Positions 1-11,916 of a stretch of 64,000 nt of DNA are shown here, piece by piece. The stretch spans positions 336,121,952 through 336,185,951 of the forward strand of contig NC_053491.1 in NCBI RefSeq assembly GCF_905171775.1, written 5' to 3'. The position numbers and the translations under genes are program-made. Position 1 is the first letter of the stretch, and every line of letters begins with the position of its first letter. The notes beneath the pieces were generated by a model. It was not told where the DNA came from and did not search any database. It saw only the letters and a list, made by a program, of their open reading frames with translations. The stretch is from Rana temporaria. Taxonomy: Eukaryota > Chordata > Amphibia > Anura > Ranidae.

Positions 1-672
1 CTGTTTGCTGATGATTTTGCGGAGCGGGCGGATGTAGATGTTGAAGAGTAGAGGTGAGAGGGGTGATCCTTGCGGGACTCCGCATGTGATGGTCCGTGTT
101 TCTGATGTGAAATCTCCAAGTTTCACGGTCTGAGTGCGATTTTCCAGGAAAGATGCGAACCACGGTAGGGCTGCGTCAGAGACTCCTGCTACTTCTTTGA
201 GTCGCGTGAGCAATATGTTGTGATCTACTGTGTCGAAGGCTGCACTAAGGTCCAGCAGCACTAGGAGACAGGATTCTCCGTCATCTGCTGCTTCAAGGGC
301 GTCATCCCATATCTTGAGAAGAGCCGTTTCTGTGCCGTGGCCTGGGCGAAAACCTGATTGTAGAGGATCTAGGAGTTTGTGGTCGTCCAGGTGGGGCTGG
401 AGCTGTTGCACTACTGCTTTCTCCATGATTTTGGAGATCGTGTTCAGGCTTGTTACCGGTCTGCGCTGGTTAGGGTCTTTCGGATCGAGGTTGGGCTTCT
501 TTAAGAGAGGTTTTATTATGCCTTGTTTGAGGTTGTTCGGAACCATCCCTTCCCTGAATGATTGGTTTATGATGTGCGTTATGGTGGGTGCCAAGATGTC
601 CGTGCATTCTTTCAAGAGTTTTGTCGGGATGATGTCGTTTGGGGATGTGTTGTCTAAGCCTATGGTTTAAAA
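1..672 (-). mobile_element. LINE reverse transcriptase fragment (Jockey/L2-CR1-like), partial at window edge
   Basis: Read on the minus strand, one frame stays open from about 670 to the window edge. It encodes the fingers and palm of a non-LTR reverse transcriptase. Visible motifs in order are QSGFRPGHGTETALLK, the palm motif DLSAAFDTVDH (first catalytic Asp) and GVPQGSPLSPLLFNIY. These match L2/CR1/Rex-type LINEs rather than the L1 type seen elsewhere in the window. The F/YADD motif lies beyond the window. The uninterrupted frame suggests a fairly young copy. It lies antisense within an RNF145 intron. At about 671 it abuts the DIRS relic, with no target duplication that I can see. Confidence 0.85.
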
Positions 673-2888
673 ACCTGCTGCTTTTTCTACTACCAGGAAG
701 CATTTATTTTGCCAATCTCAGGCCTCGGGGTATAAGCCTAAACCCCAGTCCCAACTCCTCAAGAAACCACGGACTCCAAAGCCCTCTAAGCCAAAGGGCG
801 AGTTCTCTTTACAATTAAGTTCACCCCCACTCACATGGGTGGGGCGATGTTTTCAGGCCTTCACTGAGGTTTGGCAGGAGGTAAATACGGACAAGTGTAT
901 CCGCTACATAGTGGCTACAAAATTGAATTTTAGAGCCTTCCCCCCTCTACGCTTTATGCTTTCAAATGTTTCTTTAAATCCACCAAAATTATTTTCTCTC
1001 TCAAGCTCTCAATCATCTCCCATCTCAAAGGGTGATCATTCCAGTTCCGAAGGGTGTAAGGTTTTGCATTTTTTACTTTTAATTTAACCTCTTTACAATT
1101 CCGAAACCAAACAGCGATTCCCGTTCCATCCAGCATCTCAAAAGGCTCCACAAGCTTCCATGTGTGCAAAAGTCCTGGATGGGATTAGTGCAGTCGGTGC
1201 TGGCCTCTCTCCAGCAGGGGGATCAGTGGATATCAAATATGCTTATCTACACAATTTTTTCATGTCCTCCAAAGGTTTCTGCAGTTTGTGGTGGAGGAAT
1301 GGCAATTCCAGTTTGTGGCCCTGTCGTTTGGTCTGTCCATGGCTCCCAGAGTGTTGATCAAGGTCCTGGCTCTTGTTCTCAGGGTGTTATGTTACTGAGG
1401 TATCCCTGTTTTAGGGCACTTGGACCTCTTTCTGAAAGGACAATCTGCTCTTTTTTGGAGACCAATATTCCTCACACAGTGTACACTTTGGAGAGGTTTA
1501 GAAGGGTTCTGAATCTTCAGAAGTCTGCCTTGAATCCAGCTCAGGGGTTAGAATATCTGGGCCTGATCTTGGATACTGCTCAATTGAGGGTGATCCTCCC
1601 GCCAGGAAAATGTCATGCTCTGAGGACTCAAGTGGACTTTCCCCAAACGCTAACAAATAGTTTGATTCCCTTTTGCACAAGGGCTTTTGGAAAGATGGTA
1701 GCTTTTTTTTTTTTATGCGGTTCCTTTTGCCCTGTTTCATTCCAGACTCCTCTGTTGGAATCTCTTGGTGGCATGGGAACAGGAGGACATGGGGTTTGGA
1801 ATCCCCAATGTCATCCAGAGCACAAGGCTGTCTCTGGACTGGTGTATCGTTTTACGGATGCTGGAAATGGGAATATAGTTTTTAACCCTGTCCTGTCCAG
1901 CCTGACTCTACACCATCTTTCAGTCCAGGGGACTTTGGTCTTCGCAGGAGAGGTTGTTGTCCATCATAATCTTGGAACTGAAATCTATTTGTCTATTTGC
2001 TCCATTGGTCCGTGGTGCTGGAGAACCTCCCTGTGAGGGTTTAGTCAGGCAACGCCATGGGAGTGGTGTACTTAAAAAATCAAGGAGGCACCAGAAGTCG
2101 GATAGCTCAGGAGGATGTGGACCTCATACTGTCTTGGGTGGGACACCATGTTCACACATTGATTGCTGTTCATATTCCAGAAATGGAAAATTGTCTGGAG
2201 GATTTTCTTAGGAGTCAGCAACTTTAAGGCTCTGCCAACGATTAGGGACTGAGGATATGATTCTGGTGTCCAGATTGTGCAAAGCTGGATAGGTTTGTCC
2301 TAAAGACCAGGGATCCTTGAGCGTTTGCGGTGAATGCTCTGGTGACACCGTGGTACTTCTGGTTCTCTCAAATCTATTCCTTTCCGCTATTACAGCTTTT
2401 ACATCGTCTGCTTTGCAAGTATTGAGTGGAAGGAATTATGGCGATTCTGATCACTCTAGTCTGGCCCAGGAGAACTTGGTACTCTGACATTGTGAGCATG
2501 TTGACGGATGGTCCCTGTACTCTTCTAGACTGACCTGACCTACTGTCACAAGGTCTTAACTTCTATCCTTATTTACAGTCGCTGGCTTTAACAGAAGGCT
2601 GTTGATGACAGATTTCTATGGGACAGGTATGTCTTTGGTTCAGACATTCCTACCTCAAGAAGATTTACAACAAAACTTGGAAGACTAATTTTGTCTGGTG
2701 TAAAGCTTGGGGGGTTTTCACCCCCACAAGTATATGGTTGGCCAAATTCTGTCTTTTCTCCAGTCTGAAATGGATCAGGGGTTGGTCTTGAGTACACAGA
2801 TGTCAAATTTCAGCCTTGGCTTTCCTTTCAGAGACCGATTGTCTCACGTTCCTTGGTGCAGGCCTTTGTACAAGGTGTTAAAAACATT

Positions 2889-3594
2889 GGGCCTAATCCT
2901 CAAAAAAGTGTCGCAACGTAACTTTTTCCATTTAAGTTACACCGCCGCAAAATCTCTAACTAAGTGCCCGATCCACAAAGCACTTACCTAGAAATTTTGA
3001 GCGGTGTAACTTAAATCGGGCCGGCGCAAGGCGTTCCTCTTCTCCAGGGGGCGATTACAATTTAAATGAGGTGCGCTCCCGCGCCGGCCGTACTGCGCAT
3101 GCTCGTGACGTCATTTTCCCGACGTGCATAGCGCGAAATTACGTTACGTCGGGCTTTGTGGATTGCGACGGGACAATAAAGTTGCGTCGGGTAAAAAAAG
3201 ATACGACGCCAAAAAAATTTTTAATTTTAAAAAAATCGCGTCGCGAGCAAGAAAGGTCTGTTTTTACAAGGTGTAAACAGTTTACACCTTGTAAAAGCAG
3301 CCCTAATTTTGCGTTAGCAAAATAAAACTTACGGAGAAAAAACGAAGCTGAAAAGCTTTGTGGATCTCCGTAAGTCCTAATTTGCATACCCGAGGCAGCA
3401 TTTCGACGCTAAATGCCCCCAGTGGCGGATGCGGTACTGCATCCTAAAATACGACAGTGTAATTCAATTACACATGCCGGATCTTCGTCCTAACTATGGG
3501 AAACTGATTCTGTGGATCAGTTCCATAGTTAGGACCAGGGATACGACGGAGTAACAGCAGTTACTCCGTCGTATCTCTTTTGAGGATTTGGCCC
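2889..3594. mobile_element. Non-autonomous TIR element (MITE-like, 706 bp)
   Basis: The ends are inverted repeats: gggcctaatcctcaaaa at the left pairs with ttttgaggatttggccc at the right, with one internal mismatch. ATT flanks both sides as a possible 3-bp target duplication. The body has several internal inverted segments (for example the gtgtaaac/gtttacac pair near 3270) and no coding capacity. It interrupts recombinase-like sequence of the surrounding DIRS relic, so it inserted later. The superfamily is uncertain; a 3-bp duplication would suit Harbinger. Confidence 0.75.
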
Positions 3595-3742
3595 ATTGTT
3601 CCACCATCTAAGACTCGATAGTCTCAGTGGGACCTCAATTTGGTACTTTTTGTTTTGCGGAAATTCTCTTTTGATCCCTTCCGGGATATTCCTTTAGGCC
3701 TTCTGACTCAGAAGATTATTTTGCCATTACCCTATGTCTCAG

Positions 3743-3954
3743 ATGGTAGAGATTTTTGAATGGACAGCCGCACTCCAAAAAACCTTGAGGGTTGTCTTTA
3801 TTGTAAAACAAATAGAAAATACACAGCAAAAATAGGGATGACTGCCATCCCTATTTGTTGCTGTATTTTGTAGTGCATTTTCTATTTGTTTTACAATAAA
3901 GACAACCCTCAAGGTTTTTTGGAGTGCGGCTGTCAATTCAAAAATCTCTACCAT
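3743..3954. mobile_element. Fold-back (near-perfect palindrome) element, 212 bp
   Basis: Two arms of about 100 bp are near-exact reverse complements: atggtagagatttttgaat at the left matches the right arm read backwards. They are separated by only a few bases (actgc near 3846). An RNA or single strand would form one long hairpin. It has no ORF and sits inside the DIRS relic. The arms share their outermost sequence with the flank, consistent with a transposed hairpin MITE. Confidence 0.8.
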
Positions 3955-4831
3955 TTGCATCGTGCATTGCCGGCACCCTTGATCTCCTGAGAAGACATTG
4001 ATTGCTTAGCATACCCACCTGGAGCGGTAACTCCCTTCTCCCACCCTATGTCTCAGAGTTTTGTAATTGGCTGCTCTTTCCTGTAAGAAACCATTCCTGG
4101 TGCTCCATTGTGGCAAGGTGGTTTTACTGCCTTAGCGGTCTTCTTTGCCTAAGATGGTTTATTCGTTCAATCTCACTCAGAACATTGTATTGCTGTCCTT
4201 CTGTCCTAAGCCTCAGAGGATGATAAGGATCCTTACACCTTGGATGTAGTTCATGTTGTTAGGTTACCTGAAGTAGACTGCTGCTATTTGGCAGTCAGAT
4301 TCCCTCTGTTTCCTGAGGGTCCAAAGAAATGTCAAACAGCTGGCAAATCTACAATTTCTTGATGGCTCTGTCAGCTTATTTCTCAAGCCTATGGTTGAAA
4401 GGGAAAAACTCCACCTTTTTCAGTGACTGCTCATTCTATCAGTAGTGTTGGTACCTCCTGGGCTATTTGTCATCAAGCTTCTGTAGTTCAAATTTGTAAC
4501 GCTGCTACTTGTTGATTGGTCAGCAAGTTTTATAGTCTGCTGTGTGAAGTTCCAACATATTATGGTTTGGTTGTTTGGGTCCTGTTGGCTTGTTGCCCTT
4601 TGAACATCTTCAGTGGTTTGTAACATCCCTATTTTCATGAGAATGAGATTTTCAGTTTTCCGTGTCCTGTGATGTACTTCAAGAGATCGAACGGGTAATT
4701 TCACCCCTATTTCTTCTTGTGGTTCACAATGCTTCAAAAAACTGAAGCCTTGCCTAATGGGGAGGAATTAGGCCTAGGAGGGGACTCTTTCTTTTTGTTC
4801 CAGGGCCCAGTCACCTGAAAGTGGTAGCCTG

Positions 4832-5218
4832 ATGCCGCGTACACACGATCGGAATTTCCGACAAGAAAAGTTTGATATGAGCTTTTGGTCAGAAATTCTG
4901 ACCGTGTGTAGGCCCCATCGGAATTTCCGACAGCAAAAATTTGAGCTGGTTCTCAAATTTTCAGACAGGAAAAGTTCTTGTCGGAATTTCTGATCGTCTG
5001 TATGCAATTCCGACGTACAAAAATCCTACGCATGCTCAGAATCATTGAACTTTTTCTCGGCTTGTCGTAGTGTTGTACATCACTGCGTTCTTGAAGTTCG
5101 GAATTTCCGATAACATTTGTGTGACTGTGTGTATGCAACGCAAGTTTGAGCCAACATTCCGTCTGAAAAAAAATTCATGGTTTTCTTTACGGAAATTCCG
5201 ATCGTGTGTACGCGGCAT
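4832..5218. mobile_element. TIR element with atgccgcgtacacacgatcg ends
   Basis: The left end, atgccgcgtacacacgatcg, is mirrored by cgatcgtgtgtacgcggcat at the right end. Sub-terminal repeats of ggaatttccgac occur throughout in both orientations. It is about 387 bp with no ORF. A related but diverged element lies at 56831-57218. The target duplication could not be settled. Confidence 0.8.
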
Positions 5219-5526
5219 AACCCCTATGGTCCTAGATATGAACATGCTCTGTGTTTCGTGGTCTACTCCTGGAGGGTGATTTTACAGGTAAATGAAAAAT
5301 CCAATTTTCCTATTTTGCTAAAAACCGCTACTAGATTAATGGGGTTTAATCCTCATTTTAAACCACCTAAATTCAACTATCTGAACAGCTTATAGTCATG
5401 CTGTTTATTTACCCAGTTAATTAAAATTTCCCCCCTCCCCCATACTGAAGAAAGATCTAGTAGTTATTGTTTTGTGTGGGGATGGGGTAAAGTACTGACA
5501 CACTAACTTCCTTCTTATCCCAACAG
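5219..5526 (+). other. RNF145: RNF145 intron, end segment with splice acceptor
   Basis: This is unremarkable intron sequence ending in a pyrimidine-rich tract (cttccttcttatccc) and the acceptor CAG at 5524-5526, directly before the coding exon. I see no other gene or repeat here. Confidence 0.6.
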
Positions 5527-5883
5527 GTCCTTGGTACTCTTTTCATCTATGTCTTATTTATGATTGAGGAGATCCGCAAAGAGCCAGTGGAAAACATGGA
5601 TGAAGTAATTTACTATGTAAATGGCACTTATCGTCTGCTGGAGTTCCTGGTGGCGTTGTGTGTTGTCGCGTATGGAGTTTCTGAGACTGTGTTTGGCGAA
5701 TGGACAGTGATGGGTTCCATGATTATCTTCATACACTCATACTACAATGTTTGGCTGCGGGCACAGCTTGGCTGGAAGAGCTTCCTCCTTCGCAGGGATG
5801 CCGTGAATAAGATCAAATCCTTACCTGTTGCCACAAAAGAACAACTGGAGCAACATAACGACATCTGTTCCATCTGCTACCAG
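5527..5883 (+). CDS. RNF145: RNF145 penultimate coding exon (membrane segments and first half of RING-H2)
   Basis: This is a 119-codon exon bounded by acceptor CAG (5526) and donor CAG|GTGCGG (5884), in phase 0. It encodes the last part of the multispanning TRC8-like membrane region. Hydrophobic stretches begin at VLGTLFIYVLFMI, at YRLLEFLVALCVVAYG and at MGSMIIFIHSYYNVWL. The cytosolic linker follows, then the first RING pair in HNDICSICYQ. RNF145 is an ER-membrane ubiquitin ligase linked to sterol sensing and HMG-CoA reductase degradation. The exon is strongly conserved, with no break. RNF139/TRC8 was considered, but the linker ending KSLPVATKEQLEQHNDIC fits RNF145 as I know it. The upstream exons are outside the window. 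Confidence 0.9.
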
Positions 5884-6271
5884 GTGCGGAGGTTGTATGT
5901 ATGTCATAGTGGTGCACCAACATTTTGGCCGCTGAAAATAGAGTTTTCAGAATTGTGCAAATAATGGCTGCCAAAAACGCCCACGATTTTTGCCACAATT
6001 TTACTTTTACTTTGCTTTTGGTGTATTATTCATAGGTCATGTGACTCAAAATGCATCAAACACAACACAGCATTTTTGCTGTATTTTTTTATGCATTTTA
6101 ATATGGAGGTGCGGTTTGCCAAATATGCAGCAAGCAGGATTTTTAACACCGCTTCAAAAGGTGCCAATAATGGCCAACAATAAATTCATATTAATTTAAA
6201 TTCATGATATTAAAATGTTGAATATAATACAACTATTTAAAAAAATATATACAGCGGGTAAAATAAGTATT

Positions 6272-6478
6272 GTATAAGTATTTGAAGGGGTCCTGCGTTT
6301 CTCCAAACTATGCTATCTTCTGTAGCAATGTGATTGCTGAATACAGCTTTGGACCCACTCTGGAGATCCTTGGTGTGCTGGTGAAATTTTTTTACTTTGA
6401 CACGGTTCCAGCCGTTGGTCGCTACAGCACCCACTTAGATGCAAAGCCATTTCTACAGGAATGTATGGATTAGCGTGT
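6272..6478. mobile_element. 207-bp insert with 13-bp target duplication inside the Tc1 left repeat
   Basis: The sequence taaaataagtatt occurs at 6259-6271 and again at 6479-6491, exactly flanking a 207-bp block that breaks the left terminal repeat of the Tc1 element. A 13-bp duplication points to target-primed reverse transcription, so this is a SINE, a short LINE tail or a Penelope-type insert. I do not recognise the family. Confidence 0.6.
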
Positions 6479-6998
6479 TAAAATAAGTATTAAATACGTC
6501 ACCATTTTTCTAAGTAAATATATTTTTAAAGGTGCTATTGACATGGCGTTTTCATTACATGTTGGTAACCACCCATACATAGAAAAGAAACAAAACAAAT
6601 AAGTTCAGAAATTAAGTTATGTGTAATAAAACATAATGATAGAGGAAAAAGTATTGAAGACATGAAGAAAGGGAGGTGCATAAAGGCATGGAAAGCCAAG
6701 ACACCAGCTCAAATCTATCAGTAATTGGAAAGCAATCCTACCCCCCTTGTCAGTGCAAATTAATATCAGTTGGTTAGGTCTCAACTGATGACCTACAAAA
6801 ATGTGTCTCATTACCAAGGTCCCAGAGATGAAACCTCTCATAATGGCTAAAGGCAAAGAGCTCTCAAGACCATCACAGCCTTATTGTTGAAAGACATACT
6901 GATGGCATTGGTTACAGAAGGATTTATAAACGTCTGAATGCTCCAGTGAGCACTGTTGGGAAAAGAACATCACTTTACCATAAATTGGTCACTACCAG

Positions 6999-7766
6999 GT
7001 GCTCCTCACAAGATTTCTGACAGGAGTGAAAAGATGTTTTAGAAGAGTTGTCCAAGAGCCAAAGACCACTTGTGGAGAGCTTCAGAAAGACCTGGAATTA
7101 GCAGGTACAATTGTTTCAAAGAGAACAATAAGTAATGCACTCGACCACCATAGCCTGTATTCACGCTCCCCAAGCAAAATTCCATTACTAAAGAAAAAGC
7201 ACGTTGAAGCTCGTTTAAAGTTTGCTGCACAACTTATAGACAAGCCTGTGAAATACTGGGAGAATATAGTCTGGTCAGATGAGACCAAAATTTTTCTTTT
7301 TGGATGCCACAATACACACCATGTTTGGTAGTCAAATTACACTGCACATCACCCTAAATCGCCATACCAACAGTAAAGTTTGGAGGTGGGAACATCATTG
7401 TGTGAGGCTGTTTTTCAGCATAACAGTACTGGCAAACTTCATGTCATTGAAGGAAGGATAAATTGAAAAATGAACCAAGACATTCTTAATAAAAAATCTG
7501 CTGCCATCTCCCAGGATGATGAAGATGAAAGTGGACATTTCAGCAAGACAATGATCCCAAACACCAAGCCAAGGAAACTCAGTTGGTTTCAAAGAGAGAA
7601 AAAGCTGCTAGAATGGCCCGGCCAATCACCTGTCTTGAATCCAATAAAAAATCCATGGAAAGAACTGAAGATCAGAGTTCATAGAAGAGGCCCACAGAAC
7701 CTTCAAGATTTGATGTCTGTGTGGAAGAATGGGCCAAAATCACACCTAGTCAATGCATGCGTCTAG
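6999..7766 (+). pseudogene. Tc1-like transposase, broken
   Basis: Two frames together cover the middle and end of a Tc1/mariner transposase. The first (6999-7331) carries the helix-turn-helix tail and the catalytic block VWSDETKIFLFG, giving the first Asp. The second (7470-7766) has a relic of the QQDNDPKH block and LLEWPGQSPVLNPIKNPW, where the catalytic Glu of NPIEN has become Lys. A stop at 7331 and frame changes separate them. The element cannot make an active enzyme. The wild-type family protein is about 340 residues. Confidence 0.85.
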
Positions 7767-7984
7767 TTTCTCCATACAGGAGGCGTTTTGAAGCTGTCAT
7801 TACCAACAACAGATTTTTTATGAAGTATTAAATACATTTCAGTTAGCGTTTTCAATACTTTTTTCCCTGTGTCATTCCTTTTTATTACACTTCATTTCTG
7901 AACTTATTTTTTTATTTTTTGTTTGTATGAATTGTTACCGATGTGGTGAAAATTTCATGTCCATACCACCTACATATATATATT

Positions 7985-8075
7985 TTTTTAATAATATACA
8001 TTTTCGGTTTCGGACAAGTGCATCCTGAATTTTCAGTTTCGTCACCGAAATTTTTATTTCGGTGCACCACTATTA
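7985..8075. mobile_element. hAT-like terminal relic (ttcggtgcaccact)
   Basis: A cluster of ttcggt/accgaa repeats ends in tttcggtgcaccactatt, the typical end of a hAT family common in fish and frogs. Only about 90 bp remain and no partner end is visible nearby. Confidence 0.45.
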
Positions 8076-8934
8076 TGTCACCTTTCACAGTAGGGCTTAT
8101 GCAGGGTTCAGAATATGCAGTCTTTTTGTTACTGAGCTGACTTGAATATGAAAGATCTATACTTGTCCCTCTTTTTTAGCTTTGCTTCTGGTTTAGCACA
8201 CTGCCTGTCCTCTCCATGAGTGTGCACAACAGTAACATTATAACAAATTAAGTTAGTTGTATTATTTGCATCATATATGTGTTTTTTTTTTATGACCTTA
8301 GTTCCAAGAGGAGTCTGACAACATTAACACAGTAGGTTTTGTTTTTTGTTATATAATTGTGTTTGTTGGGTTACAGCCATTCCTGAGCCTTATTGCCGTC
8401 TGTATCTTTTTGTCCACTGCCATCTTTCTTGGTTCTTGCCTTGGTGACACAGGAATCGGAAATTAGAGGAAATCTCCCCAGTAAAACTTCTCAGTCTCCT
8501 TTACTCTATCTGAAAACTTAAAAAAAAAAAAAAAATTGTGGAATTTCACTTGAAATATATTAATATATAATGTATTTATGAGGCAGAAAAGTGAAACGCT
8601 CTATTTTGTAAATGTTCTTTACTCGTCATGTTCTGTTATGCTTGGACTTCTAAAGCCGTGTTTGAAATGTATATGTATGCAACTTTTTTTTTTTGTATAG
8701 GGTAGACCCGGGGTTAAAACTCTAGTCTACTTTGAACACTAGCTAACAGAAAAATTGTAAGCTTGCCCCCATATATCCATTTTCTCTACCCAGCATACCT
8801 CAGTTTTTTGCTAGTGGTCTAAGAGGTTTAATAATTTCACTGCCAGGCCCTGTGTTCCACTTTTTTAAACTCGGGTGTCCAGACAATTTTTCCAATTTTT
8901 CCATTGCCTTTTTTTTATTTTTCCCTTTTTTTTT
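8076..8934 (+). other. Last RNF145 intron, no recognisable feature
   Basis: AT-rich intron sequence with homopolymer runs (for example an A run at about 8519-8534). I see no ORF, structured repeat or RNA gene. Confidence 0.5.
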
Positions 8935-9985
8935 TTTTTATAGCTTTCAGAGTTTGTAAAAGACCCACCAAACCATATATTTTCTGAAAGCACAGGACCA
9001 GTCCAGTAGAATAAAAAGAAGGTTCTGCTGATTTTTAAGTCCCAATGATATTTGCGCAAATGTTTATCTAAACAATATTTTTGCCAAAAATACACTAAAA
9101 TTATTATTGGCAGATAAAAACAGCAAATTTTACAAAATTCCTACTTAATATAAAAGCTTAATCTGTGTTAAGTTAAATAAGTTAATAAATAACAAATATT
9201 TGTAACTTTATAATTGCGCCTTTTTGCGAAATGGTGAAAAACGATAGATGCAAAAGTGTAAATATCCAAATTTCGCTAAAGATCTGAAGGTCTTAATTTT
9301 TCCCTTTTTACAACAAATACCCACCAAATCATATATTTTCTGAGAGTACATGACCTGTAGAATAAAAAAAAAGTGCTACTGATTTTTAAGGCCCCGCAAT
9401 ATTTGCGCAAATGTTTATCAAAACAATATGTTCACTAAAAATACACTAAAACCATTAGACAAAAACAGCTAATTTTACAAATCCCTGCTAAATACCTACT
9501 AAATATAAAATCGTAAACTGTATTGTTAATAAATACCAAATATTTAACTTTTAAATTGCGCCTTTTTGCAAAATGATGAAAATCGTACATATCGTACAAT
9601 CTGAAGGTTTTAATTTTTCCTTTGTAGCTTTCAAAATTTGTGAAAGACACCCCCGCCCCAAACCATATGTTTTCTAAACGCACATGACCTGTAGAATAAA
9701 AATTAGGTGCTGCTGATTTTTAAGGCCCTGCAATATTTGCACATATGTCTATCAAAACGATATTTTCACAAAAATATACTAAAATCATTATTAGCAGATA
9801 CCAACACAAATTTTACAACATTTCTGCAAAACTAAAACTCCTACTAAATATAAACGTTTTTAACCTGTATTGAGCGAATAAATACAAATATTTGTCAAAT
9901 TTTAAATTGCCCCTTTTTTTTGCAATGGCAAAAATCAAACATACACAAAAATGTCTCTAAGATTTTTGGGGTTTTCATTTTTTAC
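8935..9985. repeat. Three tandem copies of a ~335-355-bp AT-rich unit
   Basis: Landmarks recur in the same order. The catatatttt (or catatgtttt) word lies at 8974, 9330 and 9664. The word gctgatttttaag (one copy gctactg) and the words tttgcgcaaatg (diverging to tttgcacatatg) and aattgcgccttttt also repeat. Spacing is about 356 then 334 bp, and copies are perhaps 75-85% alike by eye. A fourth start, cagctttcc, follows at 9988 but runs into different sequence. It has no coding capacity. It may be a satellite-like expansion or the internal repeats of one large transposon. Confidence 0.75.
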
Positions 9986-10785
9986 TTACAGCTTTCCCTA
10001 GACCATTCAGGTCTAGGGGAAGCACCACAAATTCCAAGCAACCTTGTGCAATGCATGTGGTTGCAGTGCATTTGTTGGTAACATGGGGTTTAAGCTGGCG
10101 GTGAAGAGGCGTTGCATTGCTTCCCCCATTGTCTTAGTGAAGATGCCAGCACCTGAGGCCGATTGAAGAATCGGCTCAAGTGCTGACATCACTGGATCCC
10201 TGGACATTATTCAGTCACTTGGGACAATAAAAGTAATATTCAATGGGCTCAACATGCCTCTCAGCAATTTCCGTGGGGTGGCTACTTTCCAAAATGGGGT
10301 CATTTGGGTTGTACTGCCCTGCCATTTTAGCACCTCAAGAAATGATAGGCAGTCATAAACTAAAAGCTGTGTAAATTCCAGAAAATGTACCCTAGTTTGT
10401 AGACGCTATAACTTTTGCGCAATCCAATACATATATGCTTATTGACATTTTTTTTTTAACAAAGACATGTGGCTGAATACATTTTGGCCTAAATGTATGA
10501 CTTAAATTTAGTTTTATTAGATTTTTCTTATAACAAAAAAGTAGAACATATAATTTCCCCCCCAAAATTTTTGGTCTTTTTCCGTTTATATCGCAAAAAA
10601 ATGATATCTTAGAGGCAATCAAATACCATCAAAAGAAAGCTCTATTTGTGGGGGGGGGAAAAAGGATGCAAATTTTGTTTGGGTACAACATTGCATGACC
10701 GCGCAATTACCAATTAAAGCAGCGCAGTGCCCAATTGTAAAAAGACCTCCGGTCTTTAAGCTGAAAAATAGTCCGGGGCTGAAGT
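9986..10785. repeat. Interspersed repeat ending in ggctgaagtggttaa
   Basis: A non-coding block runs into ctccggtctttaagctg and ends with gtccggggctgaagtggttaa. I associate this terminal sequence with high-copy ranid repeats. It has AT-rich stretches and a G run at 10650-10658. It truncates the Tc1 fragment that follows. Class is unknown; a non-autonomous DNA element is most likely. Confidence 0.5.
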
Positions 10786-11262
10786 GGTTAAGGTCCTTGA
10801 GTGGCCTAGCGAGTCTAGAGACCTTAATCCCATAGAAAATACATGGAGGGAGCTGAAGGTTCGAATTGCCAAACGTGAGTTTCATAACCTTAATGACTTG
10901 GAGAAGATCTGCAAAGAAGAATGGGACAAAATCCCTCCTGAGATGTGTGCAAACCTGGTAGCCAACTACAAGAAACATCTGACCTCTAATTACCAACAAG
11001 GGTTTTTCCACTGAGTACTAAGTCATGTTTTGCGAAGGGGTCAAATACTTATTTCACTCGCTAAAATGCAAATCAATTTATAACTTTTTTTTTTTTTTTT
11101 TATGCTTTTTTCCGTTTTTTTTTTTTTTTGTTCTGTCTCTCACTGCTAAAATAAACCTACAAAATTATAGTTATAAATTTATAGTAGACTGATCATTTCT
11201 TTGTCAGCAGGCAAATGTTCAAAATCAGCAGGGGATTACATTTTTCCCTCACTGTAGCTTTG
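10784..11262 (+). mobile_element. 3' half of another Tc1-like element
   Basis: An open frame at 10784-11014 encodes the C-terminal transposase block VLEWPSESRDLNPIENTW, with the catalytic Glu retained, and continues to a TGA after GFFH. Downstream are the typical Tc1 non-coding tail (gtcaaatacttatttcac) and the terminal repeat ending ttccctcactgtag at about 11262. The 5' half has been lost under the preceding repeat. The family differs from the copy at 6250-7969. Confidence 0.85.
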
Positions 11263-11774
11263 GAAGCATGGCAGAAATGGAACCCCTGTTGCATTTTAAC
11301 TGCTGTCTGTGACTTCACAAGAGAGTTTTCCCCCACTTAATGTCCTGATGAGAGCGTTTCACCAGACAGGAAGTGAGAATCTCCAACAGCAACATGAAGA
11401 TAAAAATGCTTCTTTCTTTTTAAGTTTGGGAAGACTAGAACCCCCGCTGGATTTTTATTTCTTTGTCCCTACTTGGTGAACCGTTGTCAAGGTGTGGTAA
11501 GTGAGGGCAAATCTCTCTAACAGAGCACCAAATAGCAATAAAAACATGACAGGGGCTGTAATCCTTCCTTATGTTATCCTCCTAAAACCTGGTTAAGTAG
11601 AAGAAGAAGAGGGAACATTTAATGCTGTTTATTTACAATGAGACACAATACACTATTATGGGTGAAAAGATGAGCACCTATGCTTATAATGGCATTGTAC
11701 TCCCTGCTATAATTTGTCAGAATTGATGGCATATCAACAGTATTTCTATTACAACCTTTCGACATTGCTTATTT

Positions 11775-11779
<5 letters not shown>
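11263..11779 (+). other. Last RNF145 intron, no recognisable feature
   Basis: Ordinary intron sequence. I could assign no ORF, RNA gene or repeat. Confidence 0.45.

Positions 11780-11836
<57 letters not shown>
11780..11836. repeat. (TA)n microsatellite
   Basis: About 28 uninterrupted TA dinucleotides lie roughly 80 bp upstream of the last RNF145 exon. Confidence 0.97.
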
Positions 11837-11840
<4 letters not shown>

Positions 11841-11916
11841 ATGTATAAATTTATAGAACCACTTTTTTTTCCCCATGTAAATTCCATTTAATTGATTTTT
11901 TTCTTTGCTTTTGTAG

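Larger units (their letters stand above)
671..4740 (+). mobile_element. Decayed DIRS-like (tyrosine-recombinase) retrotransposon
   Basis: Fragments of DIRS-type Gag/Pol appear in order on the + strand. At 839-950 is the Gag/RT linker. Near 1225 is a palm relic reading DIKYAYLH, where an intact family member has DIKDAYLHVPIF. The frame at about 1430-1660 ends in the thumb motif LEYLGLILDT. Recombinase-type sequence follows at 2700-2890 and 3595-4500. Near 4670 the sequence tgtgatgtact matches the terminal repeat of the second DIRS element in this window (27310-39672). Many stops and frameshifts make it a pseudo-element. Two inverted-repeat elements (2889-3594 and 3743-3954) are nested in it. 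Confidence 0.75.
6250..7969 (+). mobile_element. Degenerate Tc1-like transposon with long inverted repeats
   Basis: The left terminus, acagcgggtaaaataagtatt, and sub-terminal sequence 6492-6650 recur inverted at 7850-7969, giving long inverted repeats of the Tc1 IR/DR type. Between them are remnants of a transposase (6999-7766). The right outer end is truncated where AT-rich and hAT-like sequence begins. It lies within the last RNF145 intron in the same orientation as the gene. Confidence 0.8.
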
